This document shows positions 51,455 through 60,876 of a stretch of DNA of 64,000 bases, piece by piece. The translations under genes were made by a program, and so were the position numbers. Each line of letters begins with the position of its first letter. The first letter of the stretch is position 1. The notes beneath the pieces are model-generated. The model was not told the DNA's origin. It worked only from the letters and a program-made list of their open reading frames with translations, and did no database searches. Source of the stretch: Ahrensia sp. (GTDB taxonomy: Bacteria; Pseudomonadota; Alphaproteobacteria; Rhizobiales; Rhizobiaceae); contig PAKZ01000041.1 of assembly GCA_002706335.1 (NCBI GenBank), forward strand, positions 215,446-279,445, read 5' to 3'.

Positions 51455-52516
51455 CTATGGAAGCGTTTTTGCAGGAGGTTTTCCGTTCCCGCGGACAAAC
51501 AGCGGCAGTATTGCCAGCAGGAGCAACAGTCGAAAGATGTGATGCGTGGCGACATAAGCCGGATCGTATCCGAGGGAGAGAGCCATGGCGCTCATGCCCT
51601 CCACACCACCGGGTGCGAAGGACACCCAGACCATGCCGAACGGCAGCTCAAGAAGCCTTCCCACGAGATAGCTCGCGAGGCCGGACAAGATCAGGGCGAT
51701 CGACGTCACGACGAGACCGGCAATAAAGAGGTCGCGAAGCTGTGTCCGCGTGACTGATGCGAAACGAGCGCCGATGACGGCGCCCGCCAATGAAAAGCCA
51801 ATGAACGTCAGGATCGATGACGGGCGCCCGTCCAGCCAGCCGACTCCGTGAACAAACCCGCTTATGGTCACTCCTGCAAGGAGAAAGGCGGCGGGAACGC
51901 GCATCCGATCGAAGAGATATCCGCCGGCCGCAGCGACGACGATCAGGGCGATGCTGACCGGAAAGTCCAGCGTGTGATGAGCGAGTGCAGCGCCTCTGCC
52001 GCCGGTTCCGGTTTCGATCGTCGCGACAAGAGGGGGAAGGATAATGGTAATGATCAACAGCCTCAAGCTCTGGAGGACCATCACGAAAGGAATGTCGATC
52101 TTGGCCGCCGGGCAATCCGCCGCGAGGGAAAGGCTGTAGGAAAGCGCGCCCGGAGATGTGGCAAGTACTGCCGTGCCACTTGATGCCGCAAAGAAACGTT
52201 TGAGTACTGTCGACGATATCAGCATGACCGCGATCATCGTGCCGCTGAGAGCAAGTAGGCTCAACGGAAAGCGCAGGACGTCGCTCAGGAAATGGGTCGT
52301 CACGCCGGCCCCGAGCGTGACTCCGATGGCCGTGAAGCCGAGGTTACGGAGCGACGCCGGCACTTTTGGGGAAAAGCCCGCAGCCGCAAGACCGGTAACC
52401 GCGACCGTGGAACCGACCAATGGCCCGGCAGGAACACCGAGAGCCAGAAAGAGAGCGGCGCCGCAAAGCGCGGCGCCGATGGCCAGCAAAACGGGCCGGT
52501 ATGCAGCAACAATCAT
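51455..52516 (-). CDS. AbrB-family (AimA-type) membrane protein
   Basis: 353 residues, nearly all hydrophobic, with about ten TM helices in two similar halves (MIVAAYRPVLLAIGAALCGA; FIGFSLAGAVIGARFASVTR). Belongs to the family often annotated AbrB or putative ammonia monooxygenase, thought to be transporters. It overlaps tctA by 4 bases as the last gene of tctC-tctB-tctA, so its substrate or regulation is likely tied to that carboxylate transporter. The glycine-rich GSTVAVTGLAAAGF loop is a family feature. Confidence 0.85.
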   Translation of the reverse strand: MIVAAYRPVLLAIGAALCGAALFLALGVPAGPLVGSTVAVTGLAAAGFSPKVPASLRNLGFTAIGVTLGAGVTTHFLSDVLRFPLSLLALSGTMIAVMLISSTVLKRFFAASSGTAVLATSPGALSYSLSLAADCPAAKIDIPFVMVLQSLRLLIITIILPPLVATIETGTGGRGAALAHHTLDFPVSIALIVVAAAGGYLFDRMRVPAAFLLAGVTISGFVHGVGWLDGRPSSILTFIGFSLAGAVIGARFASVTRTQLRDLFIAGLVVTSIALILSGLASYLVGRLLELPFGMVWVSFAPGGVEGMSAMALSLGYDPAYVATHHIFRLLLLLAILPLFVRGNGKPPAKTLP

Positions 52517-54036
52517 GAAGGAGCCTGCGGCGACTCGCCCTCGCTGCGGCCACGCCGCATCCGGCCTACAAGGATCGGCACGACGACAACCAGCAGCGCC
52601 AGAGCATAAAGGATCACGCTGTTGAAAGATGTCACCAAGATCGACCAGTCGCCGCCCGAGATCGACAGGGCGCGGCGAAGATTGTCCTCGAACAGGCCAC
52701 CGAGCACGAAGCCGAGTATGACCGGCGCGAGCGAAAACTGCAGTTTGCGCAGGAACCAGCCGAACACGCCGAGCAGTGTGATCATGTAGAGGTCGTGCGG
52801 ATTGGATACCACCGAATAGACGCCGATGAAGGCGAGGACCGCTATCAACGGTGTCAGGAACTGCTGCGGGATGGTCAGCATCCGGGCAAAAAGGCCGACG
52901 AGCGGCAGGTTGATGATCAGCAGCGCCACGTTCCCGATATACATGGAGGCGATCAGGCCCCAGGCTATTTCCGGACGCTGCGAGAACATCAGCGGGCCAG
53001 GCGTGATGTTGAAAAGGAGAAGCGCGCCAAGCAGGATCGCCGTAGTGCCGGAGCCTGGAATGCCGAGGGTCAGCATCGGCACCATGGCGCCGCCGGCAGA
53101 CGCATTGTTGGCGGCTTCGGGGGCCGCGAGACCTCGCATGTCACCGTTACCGAATTTGGACGAATCGCGGGCGGCGCGTTTTTCTGCGCCATATGCGACC
53201 GCGGAAGCGACCGAGGCTCCGGTACCCGGCAGGATGCCGATGAAGAAGCCGATGACCGAGCCACGAAGGATCGTCCATTTGGTGAAGGCCAGGTCCTTCA
53301 TCGTGACGAAGCTCTTGTCGATCTTCAACGTCCTCAGCGTGCCGGCAGCCTGCTGTTCGACGAGGTGGATCAGCTCGGCCATACCGAACAGGCCAATGAC
53401 CACCACCAGGAAGTCGATACCCGCGAGAATGTCGGGAATGCCGAAGGGGAAGCGCGCGACGCCTGTATTTGCATCGATGCCGACAGAGGCAAGCATCAGG
53501 CCGATGAGGGCGGCGAGAAGTGTCTTCACCGGGTTCGAGCCCACGAGCGAGGCGAGCGAAGCAAAGGCGAAAACCATCAGCGCCACGTAGTCCGACGGCG
53601 AGAAGTGTATCGCATAGGACGCAAGCGCCGGACCAAAGAAGCTCATCAGAACGACGGCGAAGGTGCCGCCGATGAAGGAAGCGACAGCCGACAGCGACAG
53701 GGCCTTGCCCGCTTCGCCGTTGCGCGCCATCGGGTTCCCATCCAGCGTCGTCATCACCGCACCGGCATCGCCGGGAACGTTAAGGAGAATGGACGAGATA
53801 CGCCCGCCATATTCTGCGCCGTAGTAAATGCCGGCGAGAAGGATAATCGCCGATTCCGGCTTGAAGCCGAGACTGTAAGCGATCGGCAGCAGAATCGCGA
53901 CGCCATTGATCGGACCGATGCCCGGCAAGGCGCCGATCAGCGTTCCGGCAAAACAGCCAGCGAGAACGAGGAACAGATTGAAGGGGTCAAGGGCGACTTG
54001 AAAGCCGGATGCAAGACCGGAAAAAACAGCGTCCAT
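52513..54036 (-). CDS. tctA: tripartite tricarboxylate transporter large permease TctA
   Basis: 507 residues, about 12 TM helices. TctA-family sequences: GTLIGALPGIGPINGVAILL, AGIYYGAEYGGRISSILLNV with PGDAGAV, and GILPGTGASVASAVAYGAEK with the later APEAANNASAGGAM. It is the transport channel working with the TctC binding protein. A good AGGTGAG ribosome-binding site overlaps the tctB stop. Substrate (citrate-like acids in the founding member) is not predictable. Confidence 0.95.
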   Translation of the reverse strand: MDAVFSGLASGFQVALDPFNLFLVLAGCFAGTLIGALPGIGPINGVAILLPIAYSLGFKPESAIILLAGIYYGAEYGGRISSILLNVPGDAGAVMTTLDGNPMARNGEAGKALSLSAVASFIGGTFAVVLMSFFGPALASYAIHFSPSDYVALMVFAFASLASLVGSNPVKTLLAALIGLMLASVGIDANTGVARFPFGIPDILAGIDFLVVVIGLFGMAELIHLVEQQAAGTLRTLKIDKSFVTMKDLAFTKWTILRGSVIGFFIGILPGTGASVASAVAYGAEKRAARDSSKFGNGDMRGLAAPEAANNASAGGAMVPMLTLGIPGSGTTAILLGALLLFNITPGPLMFSQRPEIAWGLIASMYIGNVALLIINLPLVGLFARMLTIPQQFLTPLIAVLAFIGVYSVVSNPHDLYMITLLGVFGWFLRKLQFSLAPVILGFVLGGLFEDNLRRALSISGGDWSILVTSFNSVILYALALLVVVVPILVGRMRRGRSEGESPQAPS

Positions 54037-54044
54037 GGTTCATC

Positions 54045-54485
54045 TCACCTAAAAATCGTCAGGACGCCGGCAGGCAGATTCAGTTCGAGCAGCTTCGTGC
54101 AAACGAAATAGCCGACGATACCGATCCCTGCACTGAAGGCTAGCCCGGTCACGAGTCGTGCCCCGAGCATCAGGGAGAGCGCAAGGCAGAACGCGAAGGT
54201 CGCCAGGATGAAGCCGAGCGGCTGGAACAGGTAGGAGTAGACAAGAAGCATGACAATCAATGCGGCGAGCCTGCCCCAGGTTTTCGCCGGCAGGCCAAGC
54301 GAGGACACGTCCGGCTTGGCGAGGATGAACAAGCAGCACGGTATCGACACGATACCGAGGATGCGCGGCCAACTCTCTGGTCCCAATGGATCGTATTGGA
54401 ACGGCGCACGGATCACCGTGAAAGCGATGATCGTGTAGCCGATCGCTACCAGAAAGAGCACGCCGGCGAAGATACGATCGGCCAT
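54045..54485 (-). CDS. tctB: tripartite tricarboxylate transporter small permease TctB
   Basis: 146 residues from the ATG at 54485 with GGAG at 7-base spacing (an ATG 15 codons upstream lacks one). Four TM helices (FAGVLFLVAIGYTIIAFTVI, PRILGIVSIPCCLFIL, LAALIVMLLVYSYLFQPLGF, ITGLAFSAGIGIVGYF-like). Small integral membrane subunit of the TTT system, between tctC and tctA. Confidence 0.92.
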   Translation of the reverse strand: MADRIFAGVLFLVAIGYTIIAFTVIRAPFQYDPLGPESWPRILGIVSIPCCLFILAKPDVSSLGLPAKTWGRLAALIVMLLVYSYLFQPLGFILATFAFCLALSLMLGARLVTGLAFSAGIGIVGYFVCTKLLELNLPAGVLTIFR

Positions 54486-54614
54486 GGTTTGCTCCGAGAA
54501 AAATGGGAATCGCCGGAAGGTGGCGAACACGAACGAAGAAAGCGGAAGAAGAATTGCGCCTGACTGCGGCCAGACCTGTTGAGACGACCGCCGTCAGGCG
54601 TTAGCTCATCCGCT

Positions 54615-55583
54615 CTATTCGATGAGGCCGGCTTCCTTGGCGATGCCGGCCATCCGCTCGACGCGCTTCTTCATGTCGGCATCCATTTCCTCGCCCGAAA
54701 GGTTCAACGGCAGGAGGCCCTTGTCCTTCACGAGCGTCGCCCATTCATCGGTGCCGTAGGCAGCTTTGAATGCTTCGACCCATTGGCTGTAAGCCTCAGA
54801 CGAGACGTTCTTGCCCATGTAATAGCCACGTACGATTGGCCACTCGGCATCGTAGCCGAGTTCCTGCGCGGTCGGAACGTCGGCGAAGGGATCCGGGAGA
54901 CGCTCCGGGCTCAACGCCGCGAGGATGCGCATTTCGCCCGTACCTACGTGGGACACCATCTCACCTACGTCCCCGAAGTAAACCTGAATTGACCCGCCGA
55001 GCAGGCCCGCGATTGCCTCCCCACCACCATCAAAGGCGACGTAGCGCATTTTCTTTGGGTCCACATCCTTCGATTTCAGGAGAATAGCCGCCTTCATCCA
55101 GTCCTGCGAACCAACCGAGCCGCCGGCGCCCATTACAACCGAGGCCGGATCCTTCTCGAGGGCAGCCATAAGATCCCCAAGCGTCTGGTAGGGGCTATCA
55201 GCCTTGACGATAACCGCGCCATAGTCGGTGCCGGCTGTCGCCAGGAAACGAACATCGTTAGCGCCCCACTCACCGTATTTACCGGTCGCCATGTTAAGAA
55301 GCGAACCGGACGAGAACGCCACGATTGCGTTCGGATCATCCGTCCGGGTGGTGTTGAAGAGATTGATCGCGACAGCACCAATGCCGCCAGGCATGAAGGT
55401 GACCGCCATCGGACCATTGAATTGTTTCTCCAGGCCCTGCTGAGCAATGCGGCAGGTCAGGTCGAATCCGCCACCGGGCTGGGCCGGCGCTATGCACTCC
55501 GGCCTGTCAACGTCCTGTGCGAATGCCGGAACTGCGACGAAGCTCGTGAGCAGAAAGGCAGATGCGAGATTTAAAAGTTTCAT
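54615..55583 (-). CDS. tctC: tripartite tricarboxylate transporter substrate-binding protein TctC
   Basis: 322 residues from the ATG at 55583 (GGGAGGA upstream). Signal peptide NLASAFLLTSFVAVPAFAQ with cleavage after Ala-Phe-Ala. TctC/Bug fold marks: ECIAPAQPGGGFDLTCRIAQ, VTFMPGGIGAVAINLF, VVMGAGGSVGSQDW and the C-terminal region. The acidic/polar pocket PAQPGGGFD is where carboxylate ligands bind in this family. It starts the tctCBA-abrB operon and is divergent from the regulator tctD. Confidence 0.93.
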   Translation of the reverse strand: MKLLNLASAFLLTSFVAVPAFAQDVDRPECIAPAQPGGGFDLTCRIAQQGLEKQFNGPMAVTFMPGGIGAVAINLFNTTRTDDPNAIVAFSSGSLLNMATGKYGEWGANDVRFLATAGTDYGAVIVKADSPYQTLGDLMAALEKDPASVVMGAGGSVGSQDWMKAAILLKSKDVDPKKMRYVAFDGGGEAIAGLLGGSIQVYFGDVGEMVSHVGTGEMRILAALSPERLPDPFADVPTAQELGYDAEWPIVRGYYMGKNVSSEAYSQWVEAFKAAYGTDEWATLVKDKGLLPLNLSGEEMDADMKKRVERMAGIAKEAGLIE

Positions 55584-55858
55584 TGTAGATCCTCCCGTCG
55601 GTTTTTGTCCGTCCGGAAAGGATGCCATCAGCTTCAGCTGGTGAGCGATGTCATCTCCACCAAAACCAGCCACAGGCGCGCTTACCCTGTGTGGGTTCGC
55701 GCCAGCTCCTCTCCGACGTGTCGGTGGTACACGTGTTCGCTGACCGCCGATTGACGTAGACCTGACATCAAGCTGACACGCCGGGCTGCCATGTCATTAC
55801 GTTGCGGCGTCAGGATTCGCTTCTCAAACCTGCGAGGCGTTGCTAAACATCCGAGACG
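55584..55858. promoter_or_regulatory. tctC / tctD divergent control region
   Basis: 275 bases between the transporter and its presumed regulator. A direct repeat TGACA / TGACA spaced 12 bases (in the stretch 55760-55785) lies near the middle and could be a response-regulator site. No terminator or RNA gene seen. Confidence 0.5.
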
Positions 55859-56530
55859 ATGCGGATTTTGCTTGTCGAAGACAGCCGCGACCTGTCCGAT
55901 GCTATCCTCGCCCGGTTCCGCGGAGAAGGGCATGCGATCGACCTCGAAACCGACGGCGCAGAGGCGGAAGCGCTATTGCGCCATGCTGTTTTCGATATCG
56001 TCATCCTGGACATCAATCTGCCGTCAATGAACGGATACCACGTGCTGCAGGCAATGCGAACACGAGGCGATCGAACCCCCGTGCTTCTGCTGACTGCACG
56101 TTCCGAAGTTGAAGACCGGGTGGTGGGACTGGACGTCGGGGCTGACGACTACATGATCAAGCCCGTCGATTTTCGCGAACTTCTGGCGAGGTGTCGTGCG
56201 CTTGTGCGTCGAAGGTCCGGCGAAGCAAGTAACGTTTTCACGCAGGGCAACTTTACGTTTGACCGCGGTGCGAGACGCGCCTTGCTTGGAGGCATCGATC
56301 TCGAACTGAGGCATCGGGAGGTGCAAGTGCTGGAACTATTCATCTCGCAATTGGGTCGGGTGCTCACCAAGGATGAGGTGGCCGATCACGTTTACTCGTT
56401 CGACGAGGCGCCGAGCCTGAACGCCGTGGAGCAAACGATGACGCGGCTCCGCAAAAAGCTCGAAGGCTCGCCTCTGCAGATCCGCACCATTCGGGGCCTC
56501 GGATACATTGCCAGCATAAGCGACGCCTGA
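55859..56530 (+). CDS. tctD: OmpR-family response regulator TctD-like
   Basis: 223 residues: receiver domain 1-118 with phospho-Asp51 (VILDINLPSMNGYHVL), Glu/Asp pocket 7-8 and a KPVDFRELLARC lysine; winged-helix domain about 125-220 (LELRHREVQVLELFISQLGR, MTRLRKKLEGSPLQIRTIRG). Such TctD regulators activate the divergent tctCBA operon when the TctE kinase senses the substrate. One base separates it from the kinase gene. Confidence 0.92.
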   Translation: MRILLVEDSRDLSDAILARFRGEGHAIDLETDGAEAEALLRHAVFDIVILDINLPSMNGYHVLQAMRTRGDRTPVLLLTARSEVEDRVVGLDVGADDYMIKPVDFRELLARCRALVRRRSGEASNVFTQGNFTFDRGARRALLGGIDLELRHREVQVLELFISQLGRVLTKDEVADHVYSFDEAPSLNAVEQTMTRLRKKLEGSPLQIRTIRGLGYIASISDA

Positions 56531-56531
56531 A

Positions 56532-57968
56532 GTGCAGGCGGACAAAGAACCACAAGGCCGCCCATATTCGCTGCGTCGGCGGCTGATGCTCACCTCCATG
56601 GCGGCCTTCGCGGTGCTGATCACACTGCTGGCTGCGGGGTTGTGGGTCTATGCGCGCAGCACGGCGAACCAAACCTACGATCTCCTGCTGCGTGGTGCAG
56701 CGATCGCAATTCTGGAGCGAATAACGGTAACCGCCGAGGGAATCGATATCGATCTGCCGCCGTCTGCGCTGGAGATCCTTACTCTCGACCAGGAAGACCG
56801 GGTCTTTTATCGCGTCGTCGACCAGAACGGCGCCACACTTACAGGGATGCGGGATCTGCCGACGGACGGGTTCTTTTCGCGGCCCCTGCCAAGTCAGGAA
56901 CCCATCTTCTTCAACAGCCTTTACAGTGGCGATATGGTGCGCTTCATCGTCAACGGGCGCACCCTACTCAGCGCGGACCGGCCGCAATGGATAGGTGTTC
57001 AGATCGGGCATACAAGAAGCGCCCGGGACGCAATGGAGATGAATCTCATTCTCCAAGGCCTCGTGCCGCTAGCAGCTCTGTCTATTGCCGGCATCGCCAT
57101 GGCGCGTGCCGGGATCGGGCTCGCCATGCGGCCGCTCGCCGGGATCGAGTGTGACATTCGCACACGACGACCAAATGATCTTCAGCCACTGGGCGCAGCT
57201 CCGCCGCGCGAGATCGAAAGCCTGATCGTTGCCATCAACGGCTTCATGCGGCGGCTCGATCTGTCCCGGACGCAGGCAGAAACCTTCATAGCTGACATCG
57301 CTCATCAAATGCGCACTTCCCTCGCCACGCTGTACGGTCATCTGGAAGCCGCTGCCGACGAGAATGCAGCCAATGCGAAAGCCGTTTTGAGGGCCCGTGA
57401 CCAGGCGCGGCGGACCGTGCACCTGACCAACCAACTTCTGAGCCATGCGATGGTCATTCACCGGGCGGACAATCACATGTTCCAGACGGTCGATCTGTCG
57501 GAACTCGTCCGGCGGCTGCTGGAGGAGATCGTTCGGGACAAAAGGGTGAGCGCCATCGACTTTGCCGTGGAGTTGCCGCAAGCGCCAGCCGTGGCGACAG
57601 TCGAGGGAGATCCCATCGCTATCCGCGAGGCGCTACGCAATCTCGTCGACAATGCCGTGCGGCACGGGCCTCCGGAGAACCAGATCACACTGCGGGTCAG
57701 CGAGACTCGTCTCGAGGGAAAGGCGGCATACGAGATCGGAGTCGAAGACGCGGGCCCGGGTATCGCCGATGTCGAAAAACCGAGGGTCGTCGGCCGGTTT
57801 TATTCCAAGGGAGAGAGTGGCGGCTCGGGTCTCGGTCTCGCGATCGTCGCAGCCGTGGCCGAAAGTCACAGGGGCCGTTTCGAACTCCGGGATCGTTCGC
57901 CTTCCGGTCTTAGCGCAACGATCACTCTACCGCAGACATCGCCTCTGGCGGGCGGAGCATTGTCATGA
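56532..57968 (+). CDS. tctE: sensor histidine kinase TctE-like
   Basis: 478 residues starting at GTG. Two TM helices (about 23-42 and 175-198) enclose a periplasmic domain; then a HAMP-like region and the kinase core with phospho-His258 in ADIAHQMRTSLATL and the ATPase with NLVDNAVRHGPPENQI, DAGPGIAD and GGSGLGLAIV. The H-box has Ser where the Pro of HQLRTPL is usual. It overlaps the following binding-protein gene by 4 bases (ATGA). Confidence 0.92.
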   Translation: MQADKEPQGRPYSLRRRLMLTSMAAFAVLITLLAAGLWVYARSTANQTYDLLLRGAAIAILERITVTAEGIDIDLPPSALEILTLDQEDRVFYRVVDQNGATLTGMRDLPTDGFFSRPLPSQEPIFFNSLYSGDMVRFIVNGRTLLSADRPQWIGVQIGHTRSARDAMEMNLILQGLVPLAALSIAGIAMARAGIGLAMRPLAGIECDIRTRRPNDLQPLGAAPPREIESLIVAINGFMRRLDLSRTQAETFIADIAHQMRTSLATLYGHLEAAADENAANAKAVLRARDQARRTVHLTNQLLSHAMVIHRADNHMFQTVDLSELVRRLLEEIVRDKRVSAIDFAVELPQAPAVATVEGDPIAIREALRNLVDNAVRHGPPENQITLRVSETRLEGKAAYEIGVEDAGPGIADVEKPRVVGRFYSKGESGGSGLGLAIVAAVAESHRGRFELRDRSPSGLSATITLPQTSPLAGGALS

Positions 57969-59026
57969 CACGAAATCGCATCGTCCTGGCCTCGGCCCTT
58001 GTAGCGGTCGCCACCCTTGTCGCTTCTGTCTATGTCGCTCTATGGGAGCCGAAGAGCGTAACGCGAACGAACCTTGAGGTCTGGAGCGCAACCGACACAA
58101 CTGCCATATCGGCTGTCATTGACGGCTTCGAAGCATCCTATCCCGACATCGCCGTCCGTTATTCGGAATTCAATACCTCCGAGCTGCAGAATGCTGTCCT
58201 GACGGCAAAGAAAATGCCGGATCTGGTCATTTCTTCGGCTATGGATCTACAGGTGAAACTCGTCAATCAGGGGTTCGCGAGCCGTATCGAGGACCTCCCG
58301 GCCACGCCCGAATGGTCGCGCTGGCGCGATGAACTCTTCGGGTTCACCCAAGAGCCAGTTGCCCTCGTCTACAATCGGGAGGCGTTTTCCGGTCGGCAAC
58401 TCCCCTCGACACGGTCTGAGCTCGCCAGCATGATCCGGGACAATCCCACTTTCTTCGATGGGCGCGTTGGCACCTATGACATCGCCGTCTCGGGTGTCGG
58501 CTACATGTTCGCCACGCAGGATGCCCAACGCGGCTTTCAGGCTTCACGCTTGGTCGAGTCTCTCGGGCGGGCGAAGGCGAAGGTGTATTGCTGCACGAGC
58601 GACATGGTCGAGGACGTCGCAGACGGTTCGCTCGTACTGGCCTACAACGTTATCGGCACCTATGCTCTGGCGAAGGTGCGGGAGGATTCTCGAATTGGTA
58701 TCCTTCTTCTCGCCGACTATGCACTGGTCTTCACGCGCTCGGTGTTCGTGACGCAGCAATCCGGCAACAAAGCCGGCGCTGGCGCTTTCGTGCGCTTCCT
58801 TTTGTCCAATGCCGGCCAGACGCTGCTCAGGGAGCATTCATCGCTGTTTCCCCTGGTGGACAATGTCTATGAGGGGCAATCCTTTTTCGAGACACGTTTC
58901 GAAGGCAGCACGTCGCTGTTGCCGATAAGGCTGAGGCCCAGCCTGCTGACTTGGCTGGACCAAAGAAAGAAGGACAAATTCCTCAACGATTGGGAGGCTT
59001 CAATGCGACGTCAGGGGCAACCGTGA
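57965..59026 (+). CDS. periplasmic binding protein coupled to the TctDE system
   Basis: 353 residues with an N-terminal membrane anchor or signal peptide (IVLASALVAVATLVASVYVA). The rest is an ABC-type type II binding protein fold of the iron/putrescine/phosphonate class (LEVWSATDTTAISAVIDGFE, PDIAVRYSEFNTSELQNAVL, QEPVALVYNREAFSG, AFVRFLLSNAGQTLLREHSS). No permease or ATPase follows, so it probably serves as a ligand receptor for TctE, not as an importer. Stop-start overlap with tctE supports this. Confidence 0.85.
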   Translation: MTRNRIVLASALVAVATLVASVYVALWEPKSVTRTNLEVWSATDTTAISAVIDGFEASYPDIAVRYSEFNTSELQNAVLTAKKMPDLVISSAMDLQVKLVNQGFASRIEDLPATPEWSRWRDELFGFTQEPVALVYNREAFSGRQLPSTRSELASMIRDNPTFFDGRVGTYDIAVSGVGYMFATQDAQRGFQASRLVESLGRAKAKVYCCTSDMVEDVADGSLVLAYNVIGTYALAKVREDSRIGILLLADYALVFTRSVFVTQQSGNKAGAGAFVRFLLSNAGQTLLREHSSLFPLVDNVYEGQSFFETRFEGSTSLLPIRLRPSLLTWLDQRKKDKFLNDWEASMRRQGQP

Positions 59027-59395
59027 CCACCCCTCCGGACGATCGGGTTTCGGACACATCACGCTATCGGCACCCGCCAATGTAGAACCGCGCCGAATGA
59101 GCGCGCGACAGAGGCCGGCAGATCCATTCGCGCCGCCAGACCGCAGGCAGCCACAACGTCGCGATAATTTATCCTCGAAATCATATTTGCGAGCACTGTG
59201 CTCCCAAGAACGTCTAACCGCCTAACAAGCAGGAAGAGGCAACAGACCTTGTCTTTCGTCAGGCAGAGCTATCTGCTTCACATCGCCGGAAGCACCATTC
59301 AACATCATAGGTCAGACATACACGCCGCAGTGCTCCTCTCTGGCTACTGTTCAGGAATCGCGAGATAGGAATTTCGCTTACGGCATTGACTGTGT
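59027..59395. other. non-coding stretch before tRNA-Arg
   Basis: 369 bases with no credible gene on either strand. No terminator with a T-run or regulatory repeat could be recognised. Confidence 0.5.
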
Positions 59396-59472
<77 letters not shown>

Positions 59473-59842
59473 TTGCGGCGCAAGGCCAAAGCCCGGACTT
59501 GATAACCGAGCCGGGCGCAACCTTCAATGCGAAATTGCGAGATGGAGTTGCGCGGTTTCCTCAGGCAGCGGTCAGAGGTTCGAAGCCTGTCCTTGCGCCA
59601 GGGATGGGCCTCGCATTGCGGATTGTTCGCCGGCGCTCCCGAAGCAAGCTGCGCCAACGCTGGGTGGCCGGCGGCGAAGAGATACAAGTCGGACAAACCG
59701 ATCGATTGGTAAATCTGCAGCGCTTTCTCCCCGCCGAATGCCGTCACCGCGGCGGCCCAGTGTCCGCGTTTATGTTTACGCTGCGAGAATCTTATCTTGG
59801 CCGGTGACACGCAACCAACAGGCACTAGGAGATCGGGCCGCG
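59473..59842. other. degraded, unassigned stretch after tRNA-Arg
   Basis: The minus strand stays open from 59825 to 59463 but its translation resembles no family I recognise and runs up to the tRNA, so I do not call a gene. It contains direct repeat copy 1 (59535-59553). The region looks like remnant DNA next to the tRNA. Confidence 0.4.
59535..59553. repeat. direct repeat copy 1
   Basis: A 19-base exact repeat TTGCGAGATGGAGTTGCGC that recurs at 60766-60784, within a longer imperfect match (about 59523-59563 and 60754-60794; both begin CTCAATGC/TTCAATGC and end CTCA). It lies 63 bases from the tRNA-Arg end. See copy 2. Confidence 0.7.
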
Positions 59843-60170
59843 TCAGAACTCTCCGGTATCGAGAAACTGCTCAAGCCGCTCCACATAGGGCGCGATGTCG
59901 AAGGCGTTCTGCTTCAGCCGGTTTGCGTCATGATAGGTGTCGACATAGCGCGCGCCGCTGTCACAGATCAGGATGACGAGTGCGCCTTCCCTTTTTCTCG
60001 CGCATCATTTGAGCCGCGATCTGGCACAGACCGAAGAAATTGATACCCGTCGAGCCGCCGACTTGGCGGAAGATGCGTTTCGATAGGACGTGCATCGCCG
60101 CCAGCGAGGCGACATTGGGCGCGCGGATCATGTGATCGATGACGGTCGGCAGGAAGGACGGCTCGACGCG
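59843..60170 (-). pseudogene. frameshifted cysteine synthase-type fragment
   Basis: Minus-strand remnant of a PLP-dependent cysteine synthase/beta-synthase. The 5' part reads RVEPSFLPTVIDHMIRAPNV and continues FRQVGGSTGINFFGLCQIAA; the frame then breaks within AGAAAAAGGGAAGG (about 59980-59995) and continues as GALVILICDSGARYVDTYHD to a natural stop at 59843. Only about the last third of a normal gene is present and the PLP-lysine part is gone. Not functional. Confidence 0.8.
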
Positions 60171-60175
60171 CGGGT

Positions 60176-60607
60176 GTGGGCATCCAGACCTCGCTCGATA
60201 CGATCGCCTATTCGAAGAAGCCGGCCGCGATCACGCAGTGCCTGCCGCGCGGACTGAGGGACGTGCCGCGCAACAAGCCGGATGAAGTTTTCAAGGCTTG
60301 CGCCGAAAAGGGCGGTGTGACTGGCACAGCGCTGTTCGCGCCGGGCTTCGCCAGGGGCAATGACGCGACCGTGGCCGATGTGATGGAATACACCATGGAT
60401 CTGATCGACGAGGATCATGTCGCGATTGGCACCGATTTCAACCATAACCGGCCGCGCCCGGGCCCCTGGCTTCTGTGTGCCAAGAAGGATAAGGGAACAT
60501 GCCGCACGCTGACCGCGGAAATGGTGAAACGCGGGTGGTCACGCTCGCGCATAAAAAAGATCCTCGGCGGCAATTGGATGCGTCTCTTCGGCACTGTCTG
60601 GGGATGA
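60176..60607 (+). pseudogene. membrane dipeptidase (peptidase M19) C-terminal fragment
   Basis: 143 residues that match only the end of M19 (renal-type) dipeptidases: DLIDEDHVAIGTDFNHNRPR near the active-site Asp/His region and GWSRSRIKKILGGNWMRLFG at the end. The metal-binding N-terminal half is missing, and the fragment begins next to the truncated cysteine synthase remnant. Full-length enzymes are roughly 320-400 residues. Probably non-functional; the open frame may be translated from an internal GTG. Confidence 0.75.
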
Positions 60608-60765
60608 GATTGGCGCTGGCCAGACGCCAACGGGAGCAACGGTGTCGTCTCATCCTTCTTCAGGATGGAACCCCTCTCCTCCTCGCCTTAAGGCAAGCCC
60701 TTAACGTCATTTGACGGCGGCCAACTGCAGGAGATGCAGATCCCCGCTGGTCCCTCAATGCAACG

Positions 60766-60784
60766 TTGCGAGATGGAGTTGCGC
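60766..60784. repeat. direct repeat copy 2
   Basis: Second exact copy of TTGCGAGATGGAGTTGCGC, same orientation as 59535-59553, 1231 bases apart. The two copies bracket the pseudogene remnants. They could be target-site or attachment repeats of a lost element, or the ends of a duplicated segment. Confidence 0.7.
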
Positions 60785-60876
60785 TGACTCCTCATGGCGC
60801 GCTTTCTTTATGGTCACCGGGTTGCTGCGAAAGCTTATCGATCATTTGACCCGGTGAGCACTATCGAAGCCGGCTC

